NCBI GenBank assembly: GCA_900771955.1
Contig: CAAGPW010000200.1
Span: 1-10,632, forward strand
Direction of reading: 5' to 3'
Length of the DNA: 10,632 nucleotides
Origin: Lachnospiraceae bacterium
Lineage (GTDB): Bacteria > Bacillota > Clostridia > Lachnospirales > Lachnospiraceae
Shown: positions 1 through 6,997 of the stretch, in pieces
Layout: every line of letters begins with the position of its first letter
Position numbering within the stretch: the stretch's first letter is position 1
The notes under the pieces: generated by a model
Database searches by the model: none
Told to the model about the DNA's origin: nothing
Seen by the model: only the letters and a program-made list of their open reading frames with translations
Translations under genes and position numbers: made by a program

Positions 1-1
1 A

Positions 2-66
2 GCAAGCTTGCGAAGATGCGCAGCGCGCGGAGACGAAGCTATAGCTACGCTATCCGCTTGCGCGCG
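2..66. repeat. GC-rich palindrome cluster, possible dispersed intergenic element
   Basis: No gene is visible here, only stacked inverted repeats. GCAAGCTTGC (2-11) and AGCTATAGCT (38-47) are perfect palindromes. GCGCGCGGA (23-31) can pair with TCCGC plus GCGC (53-57 and 60-63) across a two-base bulge, and ATAGC/GCTAT (41-45 and 49-53) can form an alternative inner stem. This density of symmetry is unlike the coding DNA around it. It could be the 3' end of an upstream transcript or a REP-like dispersed repeat. The choice cannot be made from one copy. Confidence 0.4.
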
Positions 67-87
67 AAAGTGTGCAAAGCACACTTT
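67..87. repeat. Perfect 9-bp inverted repeat upstream of promoter P1
   Basis: AAAGTGTGC (67-75) and GCACACTTT (79-87) are exact reverse complements around a 3-base AAA loop, ending 7 bp before the -35 box of the promoter at 95-123. It could terminate transcription arriving from upstream, in either direction, although the T-run after it is short (TTTGTT). It could equally be an operator for the promoter beside it. The symmetry is certain and the role is not. Confidence 0.55.
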
Positions 88-94
88 GTTCTAG

Positions 95-123
95 TTGACA
101 CGAAGATGAGGGTGTGCTATATT
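95..123 (+). promoter_or_regulatory. Strong sigma-A type promoter P1 for the murein-peptide operon
   Basis: A consensus -35 TTGACA (95-100) is separated by exactly 17 bp from a -10 TATATT (118-123). The -10 is extended by TGC (115-117). Transcription should start near 130, giving a leader of about 100 nt before the epimerase. This is the only convincing promoter seen for the operon; no comparable pair was found in the short gaps between the transporter genes. Confidence 0.85.
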
Positions 124-134
124 ATTAGTCAAGT

Positions 135-158
135 AAAGTTGATGTAAAAAGTTGATGT
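135..158 (+). repeat. 11-bp direct repeat in the operon leader
   Basis: AAAGTTGATGT occurs at 135-145 and again at 148-158, separated by two bases (AA), just after the predicted transcription start and just before the leader hairpin. The 13-bp spacing is not a full helical repeat. It may be a protein or RNA binding site that decides readthrough of the hairpin. The shorter AGTTGATG also occurs at 1316-1323 before the next hairpin, but one copy lies inside oppF too, so chance is possible. Confidence 0.5.
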
Positions 159-162
159 GCAT

Positions 163-205
163 AAAGAGGTGCAAATAGGTATATTTGCGCCTCTTTTTCT
201 TTTTT
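163..205 (+). terminator. Leader terminator/attenuator before the epimerase
   Basis: Positions 163-177 pair with 182-196 to form a 15-bp stem with a GGTA loop (178-181) and a single U-G wobble (170 with 189), followed by a T-rich tract to 205 broken by one C. This is the form of an intrinsic terminator. It lies between promoter P1 and the first gene, so it would either make a small RNA of about 70 nt or act as an attenuator. On the opposite strand the wobble becomes an A-C mismatch, so the + strand is the better fold. Confidence 0.8.
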
Positions 206-231
206 AGACTATAGGAACGGGGGTCTTTTTT

Positions 232-1317
232 ATGCGTATTCAGAAGATAAAAACAGGCATTATAAAAATTCCGCTGGTAACCCCATTTAAAACAGCGCTT
301 CGCACGGTCAGCCATGTGGAGGATCTCGTTGTTTGTGTGGAGGCGGATAACGGAGCATGTGGATATGGAGAGGCACCGCCTACCGCTGTCATTACCGGTG
401 ACACCCTGGGCTCGGTGGAAACAGCGATCCGCGATTTCATCGCACCGGCGATCACGGGCATGGACATTGAGGATATAGATGGCATTATGAAGACGCTTGG
501 CAGTTGTATCTGCAAAAACACTTCAGCCAAGGCTGCCGTAGACATGGCGGTGTATGATCTGTATGCAAAGAACAGAAAAGCACCGCTCTATAAAGTCCTT
601 GGCGGGGCGCGCGGGAAGATCGAGACCGATATCACGATCAGCGTAAACTCCGTGGACGAGATGGTGAAGGACAGTTTAAGGGCTGTGGAAAAAGGCTTTT
701 CGATCTTAAAAGTCAAGGTCGGAAAGGAAAATAAGGCAGATGTGGAACGGATTCGTGAGATCCGGGCGGCAGTTGGAGACCAGGTGAGGATACGTGTGGA
801 TGCAAACCAGGGCTGGTCAGCCAAACAGGCAGTCTGGATCATTCAGAAAATGGAAGACCTGGGATTGGACATTGATCTCGTGGAGCAGCCGGTTCGGGCG
901 CATGATCTTTCCGGAATGAAATTTGTGACCGGGCATACCGCAACAACGATCCTCGCGGATGAGAGCGTGTTCACTCCGAAGGATGCCATTGATATTTTTG
1001 AGAACGAAGTGGCAGATATGGTCAATATCAAGCTGATGAAAACCGGAGGGATTTACGAGGCACTTAAGATATGCAGCATTGCTGAAATCTACGAAAAGGA
1101 ATGCATGGTGGGATGCATGCTGGAAAGTAAGATCGCAGTGAGTGCAGCGGCACATCTTGCAGCAGCAAAACATGTGGTTACAGCAGTAGATCTGGATGGC
1201 CCGTCCCTTTGCAGCGTAGATCCTTATGAGGGAGGACCTGAGTATATCGGAGCAGATATTTTAATGAATGAAGAGCCGGGAATTGGAATCACCAGAGTAC
1301 CGGTAATATGGAAATAG
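232..1317 (+). CDS. ykfB: L-Ala-D/L-Glu (dipeptide) epimerase, YkfB-like
   Basis: This enolase-superfamily enzyme should convert L-Ala-D-Glu, released from murein peptides, into L-Ala-L-Glu in the cytoplasm. The 361-aa protein has the usual full length. The N-terminal capping domain carries the family-typical stretch PFKTALRTV (18-26) and GYGEAPPT (44-51). The barrel domain shows the catalytic KVK pair (K160, K162), metal ligands D190, E218 and D243, the opposing catalytic K267, and the DxD motif D320/D322 that marks the Ala-Glu epimerase subgroup over other muconate-cycloisomerase relatives. The likeness to Bacillus YkfB is strong throughout. ATG 232 follows GGGGG (219-223) at 8 nt. The gene lies between two terminator-like hairpins, which suggests its mRNA level is set apart from that of the transporter. 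Function is assigned with high confidence; strict substrate preference is inferred. Confidence 0.93.
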   Translation: MRIQKIKTGIIKIPLVTPFKTALRTVSHVEDLVVCVEADNGACGYGEAPPTAVITGDTLGSVETAIRDFIAPAITGMDIEDIDGIMKTLGSCICKNTSAKAAVDMAVYDLYAKNRKAPLYKVLGGARGKIETDITISVNSVDEMVKDSLRAVEKGFSILKVKVGKENKADVERIREIRAAVGDQVRIRVDANQGWSAKQAVWIIQKMEDLGLDIDLVEQPVRAHDLSGMKFVTGHTATTILADESVFTPKDAIDIFENEVADMVNIKLMKTGGIYEALKICSIAEIYEKECMVGCMLESKIAVSAAAHLAAAKHVVTAVDLDGPSLCSVDPYEGGPEYIGADILMNEEPGIGITRVPVIWK

Positions 1318-1324
1318 TTGATGC

Positions 1325-1358
1325 AAAGGCGCAGAGATGGTATCTCTGTGCCTTTTTT
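1325..1358 (+). terminator. Intra-operon hairpin terminator between epimerase and oppD
   Basis: Positions 1325-1338 pair with 1342-1355 to form a 14-bp stem with a GGT loop and one G-U wobble (1331 with 1349), ending in a run of six T (1353-1358). The epimerase stop codon ends at 1317, only 7 nt before the stem, so a terminating ribosome would cover part of the left arm. oppD starts 17 nt after the T-run, leaving no room for a separate promoter. Transporter transcription must therefore come by readthrough or from a promoter inside the epimerase gene. Confidence 0.8.
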
Positions 1359-1375
1359 AGAATAGGGGATTACAT

Positions 1376-2383
1376 ATGGAAGAAAAGAAAATATTGTTGG
1401 AAGTACAGGATCTGGAGGTCTCTTTCTATAACAAACAGGGGGAGATTCCGACGATCAAAAAGATCAGTTACACCCTGCACGAAGGGGAAGTGCTTGGAAT
1501 CGTAGGCGAATCCGGCAGCGGAAAGTCCGTATCGTCACACTGTATTCTGCGGCTGATACCGGGCAATGGAAAAATCAAAGGCGGAAAGATCCTTTTTGAA
1601 GGAAAGGATATCACGCAGATGTCAAAAGGCGAACTGGCGAAACTGCGTGGAAATGAGATCAGTATGATCTTTCAGGATCCGATGACATCTTTAGATCCGC
1701 TTTTTACCATTGGTTATCAGATTGAGGAATCGTTAAAGAAACATACTGATCTGAACCGGGAGCAGCGTCATAAGCGTATGGTCGAACTGCTTGAGATGGT
1801 CGGGATCAACCAGCCGGAGAAGCGGTTAAAACAGTATCCGCATGAATTTTCCGGCGGTATGCGGCAGAGGGCGATGATCGCGATGGCGCTTAGCTGCAGT
1901 CCGAAGCTTCTGATTGCTGACGAGCCGACTACAGCGCTTGATGTAACGATCCAGGCACAGATCGTGGAACTGTTAAAGGAATTAAAAGAAAAACTGAATA
2001 TGTCGATCATCTTTATCACGCATGATCTGGGTGTGGTGTCTGACATCTGTGACAAGATTGCAGTCATGTATGCAGGCGAGATCGTGGAACTTGCAGACAA
2101 GCGGCAGATCTTTTATAACGGGAAGCATCCGTATACGGAAGGACTTTTAAAATCCATTCCAAAGATCGAGGATGACAGAAATGTACCGTTGATCCCGATT
2201 GAGGGAAATCCGCCGGATATGCAGCTCCTTGGTGAGGAATGTCCGTTTGCGAGACGGTGCGGCTATGCGATGAAGATCTGCACAAAACAGAAACCACCGA
2301 AGGTGGAAGTGGCACCTGGTCATGAGGCTGCCTGCTTCCGGTGCTATAAAGAATTGTGTGAAGCAAATGGAGAGAGCAGGTGA
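1376..2383 (+). CDS. oppD: Oligopeptide ABC transporter ATPase, OppD/DppD type
   Basis: This is the first of two cytoplasmic ATPases that would power peptide import through OppB/OppC. The 335-aa protein has Walker A GESGSGKS (44-51), Q-loop Q100, signature FSGGMRQR (158-165), Walker B LLIADEP (178-184) and H-loop H216. The C-terminal oligopeptide-transporter extension (HPYTEGLL, from 251) is present. It contains cysteines C289, C295, C302 and C320 in the CPFARRC...C...C arrangement that binds a [4Fe-4S] cluster in DppD-type ATPases (known for the family, not shown here). ATG 1376 has AGGGG (1364-1368) upstream. Its stop codon overlaps the ribosome binding site of oppF. The substrate cannot be read from the ATPase; murein peptides are inferred from neighbours. 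Confidence 0.93.
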   Translation: MEEKKILLEVQDLEVSFYNKQGEIPTIKKISYTLHEGEVLGIVGESGSGKSVSSHCILRLIPGNGKIKGGKILFEGKDITQMSKGELAKLRGNEISMIFQDPMTSLDPLFTIGYQIEESLKKHTDLNREQRHKRMVELLEMVGINQPEKRLKQYPHEFSGGMRQRAMIAMALSCSPKLLIADEPTTALDVTIQAQIVELLKELKEKLNMSIIFITHDLGVVSDICDKIAVMYAGEIVELADKRQIFYNGKHPYTEGLLKSIPKIEDDRNVPLIPIEGNPPDMQLLGEECPFARRCGYAMKICTKQKPPKVEVAPGHEAACFRCYKELCEANGESR

Positions 2384-2385
2384 TC
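2378..2385 (+). promoter_or_regulatory. Extended ribosome binding site that fixes the oppF start
   Basis: AGGTGATC matches the complement of the usual bacterial 16S rRNA 3' tail over eight bases and spans the TGA stop of oppD (2381-2383). With the AGG core 8 nt before ATG 2389, it supports that ATG as the oppF start and suggests that oppF translation is coupled to oppD termination. An in-frame GTG at 2380, with GGAG at 2369-2372, is the alternative. Confidence 0.55.
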
Positions 2386-2388
2386 GGC

Positions 2389-3357
2389 ATGGAAAATGAA
2401 GTATTATTAGAAGTTAAGAATTTAAAAAAATATTATGAGATAAAACAGGGTCTGTTTAAAAAGGTCTATGTGAAGGCAGTTGATGATGTAAGCTTTCAGA
2501 TAAAAAAAGGAGAGACGCTTGGAATCGTCGGCGAGAGCGGATGCGGCAAGACAACGCTCGGCAGATGCATATTACAGATCCCGAAGCCTACGGACGGAGA
2601 GATATGTTTTCATGGTGAACCGGTAACGGATGCAAACAGCAAGGAGTTCCGAAAAAAAATGCAGATCGTATTTCAGGACCCGTATGCGTCCTTAGACCCA
2701 AGAAAAACGGTTGCGGATATCATCGGCGAGGCGCTTGATATCCATGGGCTCTGCAAGACCAGAGAGGAACGGAAAGGCAAAGTCCTCGAACTGATGAAGA
2801 TGGTCGGATTGAATGAAAAATTTTATAACCGCTATCCGCATGAATTTTCCGGCGGACAGCGCCAGAGGATCGGAATTGCCAGGGCGCTTGCGGTATCACC
2901 GGAGTTTATCGTGTGCGATGAGCCGGTATCCGCACTTGATGTTTCCATTCAGGCGCAGGTCATCAATATGCTGGAGCGGCTCCAGAGGGAAAAACAACTG
3001 ACGTATCTTTTTATTGCGCATGATCTTGCGGTAGTAAAGCATATCAGTGACCGGATTGGCGTTCTGTATCTGGGGCATCTGGTAGAGCTTGCAGACAGCG
3101 AGGAGCTTTACCGCGAACCGATGCATCCGTATACGCAGATGCTGCTCTCGGCTGTTCCGATCGCAGATCCGGATGCGAGCGAAAAAAGACAGCGGGTAAA
3201 ACTGACCGGAGAGGTTCCGTCCCCGATCAATCCGCCGTCCGGCTGTCCGTTTCGGACAAGATGTATGTATGCGACGGATGCATGTGCAGAGGAATTCCCG
3301 AAGTTACAGGAAAGAAAACCGGGACATTTTGTTGCATGCTACAGGCAGGAAGACTAA
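2389..3357 (+). CDS. oppF: Oligopeptide ABC transporter ATPase, OppF/DppF type
   Basis: This is the second ATPase of the peptide importer and would form a heterodimer with OppD. From ATG 2389 the protein has 322 aa: Walker A GESGCGKT (48-55), Q-loop Q96, signature SGGQRQR (154-160), Walker B FIVCDEP (173-179), H-loop H211, and the oligopeptide C-terminal extension beginning near MHPYTQ (245-250). Cysteines C286, C292, C299 and C317 repeat the CPFRTRC spacing seen in OppD, so an Fe-S site is possible here too. The N-terminal KNLKKYYEIKQG segment is typical of OppF. A GTG at 2380 would add three residues and give a 4-base GTGA overlap with oppD, but homology appears to start at MENEVLLEV and the ATG has the better ribosome binding site. 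Confidence 0.92.
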   Translation: MENEVLLEVKNLKKYYEIKQGLFKKVYVKAVDDVSFQIKKGETLGIVGESGCGKTTLGRCILQIPKPTDGEICFHGEPVTDANSKEFRKKMQIVFQDPYASLDPRKTVADIIGEALDIHGLCKTREERKGKVLELMKMVGLNEKFYNRYPHEFSGGQRQRIGIARALAVSPEFIVCDEPVSALDVSIQAQVINMLERLQREKQLTYLFIAHDLAVVKHISDRIGVLYLGHLVELADSEELYREPMHPYTQMLLSAVPIADPDASEKRQRVKLTGEVPSPINPPSGCPFRTRCMYATDACAEEFPKLQERKPGHFVACYRQED

Positions 3358-3369
3358 GGGGGCGGTAAG

Positions 3370-4290
3370 ATGGAAGTATTTGAAAAGATCATAAAAAGAG
3401 TATTACTGGCGGTATTCAGTCTGTTTATCATTGTGACACTGACGTATTTTCTGATGAATCTGATTCCGGGAGATCCATTTATGTCAGAGAAGGCCTCTGC
3501 CGAGACACAGGCTGTTTTAAGAGCGAAATACGGACTGGATCAGCCGGTGTATATACAGTATGCGAAATATTTAAAAGCACTGTTTCACGGAGATATGGGA
3601 AACAGTTATGTACTGCAACGTGGAAGGGCAATTTCGGAGATCGTGTCGGAATCCTTTGCCGTTTCCATCAAACTTGGCGTGAAAGCCCTGATCGTGGCAA
3701 TCTGTCTTGGCGTGCCGATCGGGTGTATTGCAGGACTCTGGAAGGACAAAGCGCCGGACGGCGTGGTGCGTGTGTTTTCAGCGATCGGAATTTCAGTACC
3801 GGGATATGTGATCGCAGCAGTGCTCATGCTGGTGTTGTCGGTTCATTTAAAGCTGTTTCCGACCTCATACAGTAAACCAGGCGGAAGCGTGATGCCGATC
3901 ATTACACTGGCGTTATATCCGACCTGCTATCTGATACGTCTGACGCGTGCAAGTATTCTTGAGGTGTTGAACCAGGATTATCTGCGGACAGAGCGTGCAA
4001 AAGGCATGGGCGAATTTGTGGTGATCTTTGTACATGCACTGAAAAACTCCCTGATCCCGATCATCACTTATCTCGGACCGCTCACGGCCTCTATTTTAAC
4101 AGGCGGCTTCGTGGCGGAGAGTGTGTTTAATGTACCGGGGCTCGGACGTTACTTTGTGAGTGCGATCAGCTCCAGAGATTACACACTCATTATGGGAACG
4201 ACAATTTTTTATGCGGCACTTGTAATCTTTATGAATCTCGTCTGCGATATTCTCTATCAGATCGTCGACCCGAGGATTAAGCTGAATTAG
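3370..4290 (+). CDS. oppB: Oligopeptide ABC transporter permease, OppB/DppB type
   Basis: This integral membrane subunit, with OppC, would form the channel for peptide import. The 306-aa protein has the expected six hydrophobic segments (about 10-30, 100-122, 135-158, 174-190, 229-248 and 274-296). The signature MNLIPGDPF (29-37) follows the first segment, with the conserved KYGLDQP (53-59) and GDMGNSY (74-80) in the external loop. The cytoplasmic EAA-type coupling loop lies at about 203-230, with RTERAKG in place of the more common RTARAKG. The C-terminus has VPGLGR (255-260) and ends near DPRIKLN, the usual finish for the family. The start has a long purine-rich ribosome binding site (3356-3365), 12 nt after oppF. 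Confidence 0.93.
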   Translation: MEVFEKIIKRVLLAVFSLFIIVTLTYFLMNLIPGDPFMSEKASAETQAVLRAKYGLDQPVYIQYAKYLKALFHGDMGNSYVLQRGRAISEIVSESFAVSIKLGVKALIVAICLGVPIGCIAGLWKDKAPDGVVRVFSAIGISVPGYVIAAVLMLVLSVHLKLFPTSYSKPGGSVMPIITLALYPTCYLIRLTRASILEVLNQDYLRTERAKGMGEFVVIFVHALKNSLIPIITYLGPLTASILTGGFVAESVFNVPGLGRYFVSAISSRDYTLIMGTTIFYAALVIFMNLVCDILYQIVDPRIKLN

Positions 4291-4310
4291 AAAGTGGGAG
4301 TGGGATTAGA

Positions 4311-5312
4311 ATGAACAAAAATATTTTGAGTATGCAGTTGAAAATTGAGCCGGGGGATTATGAGGCAGTCGCACCGGATTTCTTTGCAGATGCGGAGATA
4401 AACACCGAGGAGGTCGGTTTCTGGAAAGCAAGCTGGAGACGGCTGAAAGAAAATAAGATCGCGATGGTGGCACTTTTTATTATCGTACTGATCTTTCTGT
4501 TTGCGGTCGTTGGTCCACATCTGATGCCATACACCTATGACGAGCAGATCCGTGGAGCAGAAAATTTAAAACCGTGTAAGGCACATCCATTTGGAACGGA
4601 CAGACTGGGAAGAGACCTTCTCGTGCGCTGCATGATCGGAAGCCGTATTTCACTGTCAGTCGGTGTGGTGAGTGCGATCATCGTGCTCGTGATCGGCTCG
4701 ATCTATGGTGCAATTTCCGGACTGGTGGGTGGAAAGACCGACACTATAATGATGCGATTTGTAGATATTATATATTCTGTTCCGGAAATTCTGTTAATTG
4801 TTGTAATTAAGCTGGTTATCGATGACCCGCTTGACCATATCGTTTCGACCGTTTCGTTTTTCCGGCCGTTACAGAAGGTGGGCTCCGGACTTGTCGCGAT
4901 CTTTATTGTATACGGCTGCCTCTACTGGGTCGGCATGGCGCGAATCGTCCGCGGACAGGTGCTGCAGTTAAAGGAAATGGAATATGTGACGGCGGCAAGT
5001 GCGCTGGGTGCCGGGAAATGGCACCTGATCAAAGAACATCTGATACCGAACTGTGTCGGACAGCTGATCGCAACGGTCATGCTTCAGATCCCGTCGGCTA
5101 TTTTTACGGAGGCATTTTTAAGCTTTCTCGGGATCGGTGTGTCGGCGCCGATGGCAAGCCTTGGTTCTTTAACTTCCGATGCGCTTTCCGGAATCAGCTC
5201 CGCGCCTTACCGTATGATCTTTCCGGCGCTTATCATCAGTCTGATCATTCTTGCGTTCAATCTGTTTGGCGATGGACTGCGGGATGCATTAGACCCGAAA
5301 ATGAAAAAATAA
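4311..5312 (+). CDS. oppC: Oligopeptide ABC transporter permease, OppC/DppC type
   Basis: This is the partner permease of OppB. The 333-aa protein opens with a 36-residue polar tail, followed by an OppC N-terminal domain (about 37-90; WRRLKENKIAMVALFI leads into the first membrane segment). HPFGTDRLGRDLL (92-104) is a family hallmark. The EAA coupling loop is at about 223-247 (EYVTAASALGAGKW...KEHLIPN), and the protein ends DGLRDALDPKMKK, as expected. Between the segments around 152-168 and 193-208 there is a polar stretch (about 169-192, with DDPLDH) that makes this loop roughly 20 residues longer than I recall for Bacillus OppC. ATG 4311 lies 20 nt after oppB, with GGGAGTGGG at 4296-4304. 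Confidence 0.92.
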   Translation: MNKNILSMQLKIEPGDYEAVAPDFFADAEINTEEVGFWKASWRRLKENKIAMVALFIIVLIFLFAVVGPHLMPYTYDEQIRGAENLKPCKAHPFGTDRLGRDLLVRCMIGSRISLSVGVVSAIIVLVIGSIYGAISGLVGGKTDTIMMRFVDIIYSVPEILLIVVIKLVIDDPLDHIVSTVSFFRPLQKVGSGLVAIFIVYGCLYWVGMARIVRGQVLQLKEMEYVTAASALGAGKWHLIKEHLIPNCVGQLIATVMLQIPSAIFTEAFLSFLGIGVSAPMASLGSLTSDALSGISSAPYRMIFPALIISLIILAFNLFGDGLRDALDPKMKK

Positions 5313-5340
5313 CAAATTATTATTTGTTATGTATATATAC
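5309..5340 (+). repeat. AT-rich stem-loop and palindrome at the oppC/oppA junction
   Basis: ATAACAAAT (5309-5317) and ATTTGTTAT (5322-5330) form a 9-bp stem with a 4-base loop that includes the oppC stop codon, and the perfect palindrome GTATATATAC (5331-5340) follows at once. There is no U-run, so this is unlikely to be a terminator. Position suggests an mRNA processing or stability element between the permease and the binding-protein gene, which usually needs more copies. The role is inference. Confidence 0.4.
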
Positions 5341-5363
5341 CAACTAAAAGGAGGAAAAAAATT

Positions 5364-6977
5364 ATGAAAAGAAAAGTGATCAGTACCGTTTTATGTATGG
5401 CAATGTTTGCGTCTATGCTGACCGGCTGCGGTGGAGCAGCAGACAGTACGGCAGGTGCGGGAGAAACTACGACGGAGAGTGCAAAGACATCTTCTGGCAG
5501 TACCGCAGGCGGGGATGCGGAGGAGATTTCGGTGTGTGCCGGAAGCGAGGATTCCATGGTGGTTGATACCGCAAAGTCCGGTACGCTGGAAGGATTGTCG
5601 GCATGCCGCCATTTGTATGAGGGCCTGTATAAACTTGATAAAAACGGAGACGTGGTGCTTGGACAGGCATCGGATGTCAATGTCAGCGATGACGGACTTA
5701 CCTACACCTTTACCCTGAGAGATGATATTACCTGGTCAGACGGACAGCCGGTAACTGCAGGAGATTTCGTATATGGATGGCAGTATCTGAAGGACTGCGC
5801 AGGTGATTACAGCAGCCTGCTTGATATGGTGACAGATGCACAGGCAACTGACGATAAGACACTTGTGGTAACGCTTGCCTATCCTTGCTCCTATCTGCCG
5901 AGCGTGCTGGCGTTCCCTTCGGCATATCCGGTGCGTCAGGACATCGTTGAACAGTATGGTGATACCTATGCGACCGATCCGGACAAGGCAGTTTACAATG
6001 GCGCTTATACGATGACAGACTGGACGCATCAGGAAGAAATGACCATGGAAGCGCGCGATGACTATTATGCAGCCGATGAGATCACGGCAAAGAAGATCAA
6101 CTGGGAGCTGATGACCGATACTTCTACCATGCTTGCATCATTCCAGAGCGGCGACATCATCTATTCCAATTCCTATCCGGAGCAGGAGGCAGCATCTTTA
6201 AAGGATAACGGACTTCATTTTGCATCCGGCTATAACACCTACTGCGTGCTCTTAAATGTCGGAGACAAGGGATCGGAGGTATTAAAGGATGCCAATGTAA
6301 GAAAAGCACTGTCGCTTGCAGTTGACAGGGACAGACTGATCAGCATCCGTGATGTGGATGATGAACTGGCAACCACCTATACACCGTCCGGTCTGGCGAA
6401 TGATGAAGGCGTGGAATTTAATACCACGGTAGAGCCATGGTTTGACGATTCTGCATATGATGCAAACTGTGAGGAGGCAAAACAGCTTCTTGCAGATGCC
6501 GGGTATGCAGACGGCGCAGGCTTCCCGTCTTTGACTTACATTGTAAACAATGATGACAAAAAAGAAATTGCAGAAGCAGTGATCAGCGACTGGAAAGATG
6601 TGCTCGGCATTGATTCCATCACGGTAGAGACCGTAGATGCGTTCTATGCACAGAGACAGTCACAGGATTATGATCTGGCTTACTTTGGATGGTACATGGA
6701 TTACCCGGATATTTCAAACATGCTCTACACCTTTGTAACGGGTGTATCAGATTCCGGCTATACAAATGCAGACTACGATGCAGCTTACAATGCGGCAATT
6801 TCAACTTCGGATGAAGCTGCCCAGTGGGAGGATTATGCGAAGTGCGAGAGCATTCTGGCAAATGATGTGCCGGTCATTCCGTTATTCCACAGCCAGAATT
6901 CCTATTTGTTTGATGACACAAACTATTCCGGTCTGGTATATTATTGTGGTAACTGCTATTTTGGTTATGTACAGTAA
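5364..6977 (+). CDS. oppA: Peptide-binding lipoprotein of the ABC transporter (SBP_bac_5 family)
   Basis: This extracellular, lipid-anchored protein should capture peptides and deliver them to OppBCDF. The 537-aa product begins with a lipoprotein signal (KRK, a hydrophobic core, then lipobox MLTGC with C22 as the lipidated cysteine), followed by a Gly/Ser/Thr-rich tether to about residue 52. The family 5 core follows: a YEGLYKLD block (85-92), the conserved segment YTFTLRDDITWSDGQPVTAGDF (114-135, about), VRKALSLAVDR (312-322), and the C-terminal VPVIPLF (502-508). A strong AAGGAGG (5348-5354) lies 9 nt before ATG 5364. The mature protein carries nine further cysteines, including CGNC at 528-531, which is unusual for an exported binding protein. 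Murein peptides as ligand are inferred from the operon (compare MppA and DppA); dietary peptides cannot be excluded. Confidence 0.92.
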   Translation: MKRKVISTVLCMAMFASMLTGCGGAADSTAGAGETTTESAKTSSGSTAGGDAEEISVCAGSEDSMVVDTAKSGTLEGLSACRHLYEGLYKLDKNGDVVLGQASDVNVSDDGLTYTFTLRDDITWSDGQPVTAGDFVYGWQYLKDCAGDYSSLLDMVTDAQATDDKTLVVTLAYPCSYLPSVLAFPSAYPVRQDIVEQYGDTYATDPDKAVYNGAYTMTDWTHQEEMTMEARDDYYAADEITAKKINWELMTDTSTMLASFQSGDIIYSNSYPEQEAASLKDNGLHFASGYNTYCVLLNVGDKGSEVLKDANVRKALSLAVDRDRLISIRDVDDELATTYTPSGLANDEGVEFNTTVEPWFDDSAYDANCEEAKQLLADAGYADGAGFPSLTYIVNNDDKKEIAEAVISDWKDVLGIDSITVETVDAFYAQRQSQDYDLAYFGWYMDYPDISNMLYTFVTGVSDSGYTNADYDAAYNAAISTSDEAAQWEDYAKCESILANDVPVIPLFHSQNSYLFDDTNYSGLVYYCGNCYFGYVQ

Positions 6978-6997
6978 GGATACAGAGGAATAGAGAA

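Noticed and set aside
155..178. Seven-codon leader peptide (MCIKRCK) reaching into the left arm of the first hairpin
   Set aside because: It would suit ribosome-controlled attenuation, but no ribosome binding site precedes the ATG and no antiterminator arm is visible.
124..231. Riboswitch or T-box leader before the epimerase
   Set aside because: The leader is only about 100 nt, with one simple hairpin and no T-box or known aptamer core that I can recognise.
1308..1505. A 65-codon + strand frame across the end of the epimerase and the start of oppD
   Set aside because: It runs through the terminator hairpin and overlaps oppD in another frame; there is no homology signal.
2380..2388. GTG start for oppF at 2380
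   Set aside because: The GTGA overlap is plausible, but the ATG at 2389 has an eight-base match to the anti-Shine-Dalgarno complement and begins where family likeness begins.
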